DNA of 31,580 nucleotides, taken from assembly GCA_049999765.1 (NCBI GenBank), contig JBNGIQ010009466.1, positions 1 through 31,580 of the forward strand. The letters are read 5' to 3'. Every line of letters begins with the position of its first letter. The first letter of the stretch is position 1. The DNA is from Phaeoceros laevis. Its lineage: Eukaryota; Anthocerotophyta; Anthocerotopsida; Notothyladales. The translations under genes and the position numbers were made by a program. This document shows positions 1 through 7,929 of the stretch, one piece after another. The notes below the pieces were generated by a model. It saw nothing but the letters and a program-made list of their open reading frames with translations. It had not been told where the DNA came from and made no database searches.

Positions 1-9
1 GTTCTTCAG

Positions 10-185
10 GATGTGCACGAGACTGCTGCTGGTGCTTTGTGGAATCTAGCATTCAATGCAGGAAACGCTTTGCGCATGGTGGAGGAAGAGGGTGTGAATG
101 CATTGGTCCACCTTTGTTCCAACTCTGGGTCAAAAATGGCACGATTTATGGCTGCTCTTGCCCTTGCATACATGTTTGACGGCAG
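10..185 (+). CDS. ARABIDILLO-like armadillo-repeat protein, one internal exon (partial gene)
   Basis: The exon encodes about 58 residues of armadillo repeat, including DVHETAAGALWNLAF, NALVHLCS and MARFMAALALAYMFDG. I recognise these as the late armadillo repeats of ARABIDILLO proteins, plant F-box/armadillo (beta-catenin-like) proteins that promote lateral root branching in Arabidopsis and are conserved in seedless plants. The exon is bounded by a pyrimidine-rich acceptor ending in AG at 8-9 and a GT donor at 186-187 (GTAAAT), and ends in phase 2. Upstream exons lie outside the window. I could not find the following exon before the dispersed repeat at 419, so the rest is either further away behind inserted DNA or lost. 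The family call is confident; whether the gene is intact is unknown. Confidence 0.82.
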
Positions 186-418
186 GTAAATTCAAGTTTC
201 CTATGCTACTGTGTAGTGACCTTTTCTATCATTGAGTGGTTCGGCTCCTAAAGTCATCAAGACTTCACCTTCCTTTTCAAGGTAGGTTCATGCATCTCAA
301 GATTCTTCTGTGTCATGATCAGGCCAGTACTGCTTAAGCTTCATCATTTGATTCAGTTGCAAGTCCATCTCGATCGGCTGCGCGGAACCTACCAGTATGG
401 ATGACCAGTGGTACAAAG
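186..418. other. Intron or downstream sequence without recognisable gene
   Basis: This follows the ARABIDILLO donor site. It is T-rich with several stop codons in all frames. It contains a possible acceptor near 359 (tgattcag), but the downstream sequence does not read as ARABIDILLO. Confidence 0.4.
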
Positions 419-474
419 AGCAGCATGGTCAATCAGCAGTGCCGTGCGTACAAGTCTGAGAGACTACAGTCGTT

Positions 475-496
475 GGACTAGACGGACGTCTAGTCC
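475..496. repeat. Short inverted repeat in the upstream repeat
   Basis: Ten-base arms ggactagacg and cgtctagtcc are separated by two bases. In repeat copy 3 the right arm is present near 15855-15876, but the first four bases of the left arm are missing. A protein-binding palindrome or an excision scar are both possible. Confidence 0.6.
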
Positions 497-828
497 CGCA
501 TTCCCGCGTAGACCACAAGGCATATAATAATATATTTCATGAGGACTTCCCGAATGCAAGTGGGTGGATGTGGCGCCATAGCCAAACAATCACCAGCTGA
601 CGCGATTTGATAATACCCATTGAGACACGGTTGTGATCCGGCGTGAGCAGGGAGCTGGCAGCTCTAGAGCCTGTAACCTAGCAGTCGTCTTCGTGAGGCT
701 CGGCAAGGGGCTACGGTCGCTTTTGGTCCTGCATCGATGTCATTGAGGAAGTGGCCACTGTGTTTCACGATCAAGTCGACTCTTCTGATAATCCACCCAC
801 TCCAAGCACGCTTAGCCACGGCACCTAG

Positions 829-1122
829 TAACCTCCAGGGATGATTCTGCCATCTTTTACAAGTCTTATATAGCGAGTCATTGGATGCAACTGGAGCTAC
901 TGTGCACTAGTAGCAAGGCTGGAGGAACGCCGGCAGGCCTGCAGTGACACCATGGCCATTAATTAATTCATCCTGGTGAGGGGATCTGTGGGTCCCGAAA
1001 GACGCGCACTCGGCAGTCCTCTTGACTTGAAACGAATTTGCCGCCGAGTGGCGGCTGTGACATTAGTGTGACACTAGCGCGTGGCTTTACGTCCAAGGTA
1101 CGCGTACGCTCACGCGTCCAGC
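829..1122 (+). promoter_or_regulatory. Candidate promoter core of the caspase-domain gene
   Basis: This is the part of the repeat present in all three copies. It holds a TATA-like TATATA at 867-872, also seen at 16349-16354 but degenerate in copy 2. It also holds a 13-base palindrome TAGTGTGACACTA at 1064-1076, kept at 9679-9691 and 16535-16547. ACGCGT and GCGCGT motifs near 1076-1120 fit the vCGCGb box bound by calmodulin-binding CAMTA factors. That these work as promoter elements is inference from motif and position. The first in-frame ATG of the gene is 180 bases further on. Confidence 0.4.
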
Positions 1123-1286
1123 CACAGTGTCTGCCATTTGCTCTTAAATGTCTGCCACTCCGAACAGACACTGTGTCCGTTAACGTTCAATCTCCTGCAG
1201 ACTGTCGAGACCTGGACACGCCTGGAGCTCCGCGAACAATCGCGCGAGGCGCCGCCGACGCATGCGCAGCTGATCGCGAGGCTTGG

Positions 1287-1448
1287 GTGGACTCTGACGC
1301 CATGGGAAACTGGGGCTCATCCCACCAGCCTGTGGCACAGGTGAAGATGAGTGCACGAGAGTATTGTGTGGACTCTGAGGCGATGGGAAACTGGGGCTCA
1401 TCCCACCAGCCTGTGGCACAGGAGAAGATGAGTGCAGGTGAGATTGTG
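1287..1448 (+). repeat. 81-bp in-frame tandem duplication at the N-terminus of the caspase-domain gene
   Basis: Units at 1287-1367 and 1368-1448 encode two 27-residue copies that share AMGNWGSSHQPVAQ and KMSA. Each copy contains an ATG followed by Gly (1302 and 1383), so both candidate start codons begin with MGNWGSS. Confidence 0.93.
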
Positions 1449-4400
1449 AATCTGCTGCCGAGCCTCAGTCCAGGCCTCTCCGACGCCTTGCTGCAATTCG
1501 AGGCAACGGACGAGGGCATGGTAGTAATCGAGGTGGCAGGTCCGGAAGTGGAGAGGTTGGTGAAGCAAGTGTGTGAAGGCTTCGCTGCGGAGTTGAAAGC
1601 GCTATTAGGAGGAGCGGTTGAACAAGGTGGTGGTTCAGATGTCATTTTGCAGCAGCTCTCATTCTGCTTGTTACTTGCCTTGGCACCCTCCCTCCCCAAC
1701 GCGCGTGGGATCTTCATTTCTGAGGGTAACGAGTGTACATACGGCGGCGAGCAAGCAGTGGAGGTCCTCTATTCCACCTTGCTGTCTCAACACAGGAGCA
1801 ATGCTGTGCGACGAATCACAATTAAGGGCCCGTGGCCGGATGCAGGTCCTGGGGCGTTTGGGAGCGAGAGGGGGTGCGAGCATTTGGCCCACCTGCTCAA
1901 ATCCGACCATTGCCAACTCCAGCAACTCGACATGTGGCGAACAGCCATGCGTGCAGGTGGGGTGGGGCACATTGCCCGGGCTCTGGAGACGAACACCAGC
2001 TTGACAGTACTGAACCTATACGAATGTCAGGAGGTGGGCGATGGGGGAGTGGAGCAGCTGGCCGCCATGCTCCGCACCAATTCCACCCTCGAGGAGCTCA
2101 CCTTGAGAAGCATTGGGATGACTGCGCACGGACTCCGCCACCTCTGCGATGCGCTGTCCACGCAACAATCGCGGCTTCGAGCAACATCTTCTCCCAGTAC
2201 TAGTGGGGCCTTGGGGTCCGGCTTGAAGAGCCTGGACATATCTTGGAACAAGATTGGAGAGGGAGGGGCGGCCCTGCTGGGTGCCATGCTGGCCAACAAC
2301 CTTTGCCTTCAGAGGCTATGGGCGCCTTCGTGTTCCCTGGTAGAGGAAGAGGATACAGATGGGGAGGGACATCTTGGCAAGGGTCTGCGGGAAAACAGCA
2401 CCCTCCAGGAATTAGACATTTCCACGAACCCAGGGCTGGGTAAGGTGGCACTGGACCTCGTCCGCCGCCTTGCCACCAACAAGGCTACTCTCAAGGCATT
2501 GGATATGGGCGATATGGGGGGTACTGAGATGCCTCCAGCGAGGGAGCTTGCGGACATGATCACCTCTAACCACTCACTCACGGGCCTCGGTTTGCGAGGG
2601 GCATTATACGACCCTGGAGAGTGGGCCAATAAGATACTCCCGGCACTTGGCCGCAACAAAACGCTCTCGTATATAAGCCTGAATTATTGCCCCGCAGTCG
2701 GAGGGGAGCATGTGCGGGCTGCTCTGTTTGACCTTCTCCGCATCAACACCACCATTCAAGAGATTCACCTACATGGGACTCCACTGGACAAGAGTGGGGA
2801 AGCGGAGGCTGTGAAGAGGGAACTTGATCGCAACAAAGAATTCAGGCACGCCCTCTCGGCTCTGCCTAAAGCAAAGCCTAAGTCTTGCCGAATTGTTTTG
2901 TGCGGACACGCATACGCAGGTTAGTTCATAATATACCTTACATGATCAAGATGACAAATGTTCAGGACTTGGAAGCTGTTTATTCAATCGGAAATGTGCT
3001 GTTCATTTGCTTTCGCTTCAATCCTGAGTTGTGCTTGCTGTTTATTCAATCGGAACTGTGATGTTCATTTGCTTTGCTTCAATCCTGAGTTGTTGGTGAA
3101 TATGGTTGCAACATCGTGCTTGCCACAGGCAAAACCAGTCTCCTCCAGAGCATGAAACTCCTGCAACAACCTGAAGATTCGCGCCCACCCATGAGTTCCT
3201 CTGCATTAGAGCACCCGCTCTCATTCGGCCAGTCCTCCCTCAACAACAGCAACAACAAAGATGACTTGAAGGACAAGGAGCTGAGCAAACGGACGCGAGG
3301 CATAGACATTCACCTTTTCAAGGATGAGCCAGACCTTCGCACCTCGGTTTGGGATTTGGCAGGCCATAGGGAGTTTCATGCCCTACACGACTGTATGTTC
3401 CCAAGCGGGAACAACTCCGCGACTCTATTTGTGCTCACCTTCAGCCCCATAGTGAGCCCCACGGATGAGCTCCGAGCGGGTGAGCTCAAGACAATGCGGG
3501 AGTTGGAGGAAGAGCTGCAGTACTGGCTGCGATTCATCGCCTCCAATTCCAAGCCCAGCGCAGCTCCACCTTGGGTGTTGATGGTCATAACCCACAAGGA
3601 CACACTCTCCAAATTAGGAACTGATGTGATGTCATGGCTGCGAAGTGCTCAGGATATAATTGCCCGCTTGGCGACCAAGTTCAATGGCCGGGTCAAAGTC
3701 CGGCCACAGCCCTTCATGGTGAATGCTCTAGCAGTCGAAGATGTTGCGCTGAGAAGCTGGGTGGAGGTGGTGGAGAAAACGTTGAGAAGCACCCTTGATG
3801 GTCTTGAGGATGAACCTCGTATATGCACGCAGGTGTTGAAAGCTGTCCAGGACGTTGGATCGCAAACATGTTCTAAGAATCCCATCATCTCTAGAGCTGA
3901 GTTTACAAACATCTGTTCCTCTGTTTTACAAAAATCTCCTGGTTTTTTGGACTTGGAGGTTCAGGTGGAGGATGAGCGGGCGAAGTCGAGAAAAGCTACT
4001 AAGAGGTGGACCCCGAATTGGCTGTTAATGGAGCTCTCAATGTTCAGGAGTTCACCAACAAAAGTCAAGGAGTATTGGGCTGATTGGGCTGAGTATGACA
4101 AAACAAATGAGGCTGGGTTTGTAGCGGTAGTTGGACACAAAATCGGGAGAGCGGTTGCAGCATACTTGCACGATGCAGGGGAGGTCATACAGCATGACAA
4201 GCTCGACATGATCGTTTCCGATCCCAGATGGTTCTGCCAAGGAGTGCTCGGTCAACTTATCGACCTATTCCCCTCGTCTCAAGGGGTGGAAGGGAAGAGG
4301 TTAGAACGGCCAAAAAACGGGTTGGTCAGTAGGTCTTATCTCTCTAGCTTGCTCCAAGAGGCAGCGATAAGCATCCCAAGCCCTGACCCGATAGTTGTGA

Positions 4401-6093
4401 AACAAGACCACCTCATCCAGCTCATGCTTTTGTTGGACCTATGCTACGAGCAAACACCTGGTGATCCCAACACAGCCTACTTTCTGCCCGCCATATTTGA
4501 TGATGTGGGCAACAAAGCTGCGGATGGTAAGCGACCCTTGCGATGGTGCAAGCTGAAAAGACCTGCACAAGCGTTTGTTGGCCGAAGACTTCAATGTGGC
4601 AATCTGGAGCTAACGTTTCTTACGGATGGTTTCTTCCCACGCCTTCAGGTGGCAAGCCGCATTTTGATATTGTGCACGAGCAAGACCTAGTTGCTAGAAC
4701 ATGTATCCATATGTGCTCCGTTTGATATGTATATACGTTTACAAGTGAACTTGCCTGATTCTTTTATGCATGCTTGCAGGTGGTACTGCACAACCATGCC
4801 ATCAAGGAGAAATGGGTAAAAGACTGGCAGAGCGATACCTACACTTTGGAGAAGAACCTGATCAGCATCTGGGTGAATGGCATGGAGATTCTCATAGAGT
4901 TCAGTGGCTCTTCAGGCTACTTTGTGGATATTCTTGTCAAGTCCTCCAAGCCGTATCAGCAAACCATGGATTTCCTTAGCCCCAACATCACAGGCATCAT
5001 CCACGAATTATGTGCATCTCAGGAAGGATGCCAAGGGGTGACCCTTGTGGAGGCTATCATCCGGCCAGAGTGCTTGTACGGAGCTGATGGAGGAAACCCT
5101 ATTCTGTGTGCACATAGAAGGGACCAGTCAGTTCTGGTTGAGGAATTAACAAATAAGCTGACATCTTCGCCAAACTGGGAGCATTGCTGGGGCAAGGTTG
5201 AGGACGGTGCTGGGGTCTCTGTTTTACCTGATGGCCAAGACTCGGGAAGGAAGCTCCTGGAAGGACCCAAGGATGTACATCCTTGGCCTCAGCAAAACTA
5301 TAACCGGCCGGGGGTGGAGGAAGTTTGTTATCCCGATAACAACTGGAAACAGGGCGAAAGTAGAGGTCTGGCGCTAATTGTGAGTATGGAGAAGACAAGG
5401 CCTGGAGCAGGGGTAGATCGAGGTAGGCTGGAAACACTTTTTCGTGCTTGTGGGTTTACCGAAGTGCAGCATTTGGTGGACGCAAAAGCATCTCAGCTTG
5501 TCGACAAAATCAAATATTTAGCTGAGAAAGATATCAAATCTTTAGATGAGTGTTTTGTGTGTTCCATCAATGCGCATGGGGGCACAACAAAAGATGGAAA
5601 ACCGTTCATCATAGACGAAGACCGGGAGAAGGTTATGGTCATACCCGATATTATTGAGCCCTTCCGGCAATGCAAGCATCTCCTGGGCAAGCCCAAGATC
5701 TTCTTCATAAATTGTTGCCGTGTCAACTCCGACAGTGTAGAGGCCGATCATGATCACAAGCAGGGGACAGGGTCACTATCTCGCTCTCTTCCAGAACTCG
5801 CGGATTCTTTGCTAGTATATTCTACTTCAGAAGGTTGTCGCTCAGCCCGCCGTGGTAATACAGGAACTATTTTTGTGGACGAATTGGTGCAAACCGTGAT
5901 GACGGAGAGGCACACAAGGCACGTGCTGGATATGATGACCATGGTGAACAAGCGAGTAATGGAAGTGCAGAATGAGGTTAAGGATTCTACTACAGGGACC
6001 TCAACCATATTTGGCCAATGCTGCGAATTGAGGTCCTCGTTTCAAAGGGAGCTCTACTGGAAGGACACTAAGCCCATTGGATGTGGTCCTTGA
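1302..6093 (+). CDS. LRR-Roc-COR GTPase (ROCO family) with C-terminal caspase-type protease domain
   Basis: Three exons (1302-2919, 3129-4648, 4780-6093) join into 1483 residues. Residues about 200-520 are ribonuclease-inhibitor-type leucine-rich repeats. The Roc GTPase has its P-loop GHAYAGKT at 535-542, RTRGI switch I near 595, DLAGH switch II at 615-619 and THKD specificity loop at 694-697. A COR domain (dimerisation region of ROCO proteins) spans roughly 775-1145. From about 1239 to 1479 the chain reads as a caspase: ALIVSMEKT, CSINAHGG with His1312, KPKIFFINCCR with Cys1359, then LLVYSTSEGCRSARR and a p10-like tail ending near RELYW. The chosen start (ATG 1302, context GCCATGG) is the first in-frame Met; 1383 is an alternative. 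Upstream the frame is open but enters the repeat. Known plant ROCO proteins (TORNADO1) lack a protease. A cytosolic sensor-switch-protease role is inferred. The domain order is clear; expression is untested. Confidence 0.85.
2920..3128 (+). other. Intron 1, splitting the P-loop codon; contains a 62-bp tandem duplication
   Basis: The donor is g|GTTAGT and the acceptor is CCACAG|g. It is a phase 1 intron: the Gly of GKT is made from base 2919 plus 3129-3130. Inside, 2975-3036 is repeated at 3037-3092 (gctgtttattcaatcgga and a shared end cttcaatcctgagttg). Confidence 0.85.
4649..4779 (+). other. Intron 2 of the caspase-domain gene
   Basis: A phase 0 intron of 131 bases. The donor follows CGCCTTCAG and the acceptor is TGCTTGCAG. 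Joining gives FFPRLQ-VVLHNH, which continues a COR-domain beta segment without a break. Without splicing the frame ends at 4690. Confidence 0.85.
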
Positions 6094-6509
6094 CAATGTC
6101 TGTGTGATGAACCAGCACTAAATGTGTTGCAGGCTGGTAGCGGCCATGTGCATGTAGGAAGTGCTGAAGATTCGTGGAGCTGGTACTGAACTTGCTGGTT
6201 ATTTGAGGCAGTAGATCTATCTAGATTGGTTTCACGATCTGGAGTTCACCAGCAAGTTGCACACATGTATCCGTATCTTTTTGCAGGTACGTAACTGGCC
6301 AGTAAGAATGGTTTGTCTCCCAAGGATAAGAAGGATTGGAAGTCGATATGTGGTAGGTGGCCATGTTATGCGATGCACACTGGGCTTTTCAATTATGCCA
6401 CTTCCTCTCTACCCAGCATGAATATGTTAGAGAGATTGTGTCAGGATGAGACTAAGATTTTGGGAGCGAATTTAAGTTGGGCAGCTTGTGTATACTAATA
6501 TTTCTCCCT
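6094..6509 (+). other. 3' flank of the caspase-domain gene
   Basis: There is no convincing coding region. It probably includes the 3' untranslated region, but I see no unambiguous polyadenylation signal. Confidence 0.4.
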
Positions 6510-6848
6510 GGCAGGGGTTTGCTTTCTCATGAACATTGCAAGAAGGGATGAGACGAGACAAGTACTGATGTGAGGCAACGTACGCTGGATGGATCCTATC
6601 TATGCTCCTGAGTTGCGCGTCAACGTCCTGTAGCACGTTCAGAAGGACAATCCTCACAGAATTCGGAGGTCTCTAATCTTTACTCTTGGCAGGGTTTTGC
6701 TTTCTCATGAACATTGCAAGAAGGGACGAGACCAGACAACTACAGATGTGAGCCAGCAGACGCTGGATGAATCCTATCTATGCCCTGAGTGCTCGTCAAC
6801 ATCCTGTAGCAGGTTCAGAAGGACAATCTTCTCAAAATTCGGAGGTTT
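6510..6848. repeat. Diverged tandem duplication, unit about 178 bp
   Basis: Units start at 6510 and 6688 with ggcagg-g-tttgctttctc and continue through tgaacattgcaagaaggga, gctggatg-atcctatctatg, gttcagaaggacaatc and ttcggaggt. The units differ by scattered substitutions and indels. No conserved reading frame is apparent. Confidence 0.8.
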
Positions 6849-7099
6849 TATCAAAGATCTGCATCCATTGGTTCATGTACGTGAATAAACCATCAAGTCA
6901 TGCAAAGTTGGCAGGTGCATTCGTACATCTGCAAGAATCGCAGCTCTGGAAGAAGCCAAATGGCAGCATCCACAAACCTGTAGGGTAGTCTATAGCAAGC
7001 CACACTTGGCAGACATTTCTATGTAACACAGAGAAGGCGATTTTGGCAGCCCTGCACTCGAGTGGGCAGTTTGCACCAGGTGCTGCCTGGTGCTGGTGT

Positions 7100-7638
7100 T
7101 CGTGACTCCTGAACCCTCCCCTGCTGGGCATACCCTGCAATCATAGCACTCCATGCTATAACATCCTGCTCTGGAAGTCTGCCAAACAGCCGGCGAGCAT
7201 CCCCTAAGCTACCGCACTTTGCATACATGTTAACCAAGCTCGCACCCAAAACTACATCGTTTTCCAGTCCTTGTGCTTCGATCTGGGAATGCAGCTGCTT
7301 CCCCTGCTCAAGTGCTCCAACACCTACACTGCCACATGCCTGTAGCAGGGACATAAACGTAACAGAATCTGGAGTTGTGATGCCTTCGTGTTGCATACTA
7401 CTGTAAAGATGAAGGGCTTCCTGACCTATACCCTGCTGGACATACCCAGCAAGCATCGCAGTCCATGCTACAACGTTTCTCATGGAAGTCTGCAAAATAC
7501 GTGGCGAGCATCCTCTAAAGTACTGCACTTTGCATACATGTTCACTAAGCTCCCACCTACTATTACATCCTCTTGCAGTCCTTGTTCTTGGATTCGAGCA
7601 TGAAGTTGCTTCCCCTGCTCTAGAGCTCCTACACCTCC
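7100..7638 (-). pseudogene. PLS-class PPR protein fragment, frameshifted and cut by an assembly gap
   Basis: On the minus strand the sequence encodes PPR motifs: KQLHARIQEQGLQED, SLVNMYAKC, NVVAWTAMLAGYVQQG, SVTFMSLLQACGS, KQLHSQIEAQGLEND, and VIAWSAMIAGYAQQG at the low-coordinate end. These are typical of plant PLS-class PPR proteins, which bind organelle RNA. After CRLP near 7483 the frame shifts by one base (a missing A would restore PMRNVV). The run ends abruptly after YAQQG near 7100 in unrelated sequence, and the other end runs into the Ns at 7639. It is only a few motifs long and lacks start, transit peptide and E/DYW domain. A pseudogene is most likely; an assembly error near the gap could explain part of the damage. 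Confidence 0.72.
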
Positions 7639-7648
7639 NNNNNNNNNN
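7639..7648. other. Assembly gap (10 Ns)
   Basis: Ten N bases, probably a nominal join of unknown true length. Sequence on the two sides need not be contiguous: the PPR homology at 7638 does not continue after 7649. Confidence 0.98.
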
Positions 7649-7743
7649 TGACATCCCGAAATCCAGCTCCAACATGCTGGCGGGCATAACTAAAGAAGGA
7701 ACCTCCTTTAGTCTCCAATATCTCCTTCTGGCCATGGGCACGG

Positions 7744-7929
7744 TTGCCAGGCATCCAAATTCAGCTTGGTATTGATCGCCAGTCAGATGATCCGAATTTC
7801 GTCACTCACTCCCAACAGCAAGCTCTTAAGCGAATCCTCTATGTGCGCCGGATGATGAACGATGCTCTGCTGGCTGGAGTAAGCATGCCTGGCTGGGAAC
7901 CCCCTACTGTAGACACGGACCATTGCTAG
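7744..7929 (+). CDS. Possible terminal exon of an unidentified protein
   Basis: An open frame encodes IQIQLGIDRQSDD, then QALKRILYVRRMMNDALLAG, ending MPGWEPPTVDTDHC before a stop at 7927-7929. The composition looks protein-like and an AG acceptor (gttgccag) precedes it, but I do not recognise a family and the upstream side is near the assembly gap. It overlaps the 3' end of the tentative minus-strand gene by a few bases. Confidence 0.2.
   Translation: MPGIQIQLGIDRQSDDPNFVTHSQQQALKRILYVRRMMNDALLAGVSMPGWEPPTVDTDHC

Larger units (their letters stand above)
419..1122 (+). repeat. Dispersed repeat, copy 1 (extended form), directly upstream of the LRR-Roc-COR-caspase gene
   Basis: The stretch matches 15835-16613 over nearly its whole length, and its last part (829-1122) also matches 9456-9760. 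Landmarks shared with the other copies include taacctccagggatgattct, caccatggccattaatt, gaggggatctgtgggtcc and the cattagtgtgacactagcgc block. Copy 1 carries about 40 extra bases near 440-478 that copy 3 lacks. All three copies sit in the same orientation, a few hundred bases before a gene start. I see no transposase ORF and no clear terminal repeats. It could be a non-autonomous element or a duplicated promoter region. Confidence 0.85.

Noticed and set aside
1038-1301. Extension of the caspase-gene N-terminus upstream of ATG 1302
   Set aside because: The frame is open but has no ATG and lies largely in the dispersed repeat; an open stretch of this length can occur by chance.
5356-6078. Protease domain as a metacaspase
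   Set aside because: It lacks the metacaspase pattern around the Cys (DSCHSG) and matches the caspase KPKxFxxxxCR and VYST-G blocks better.
7482-7775. Plus-strand ORF across the assembly gap
   Set aside because: It is the antisense of the PPR fragment and includes the N run.
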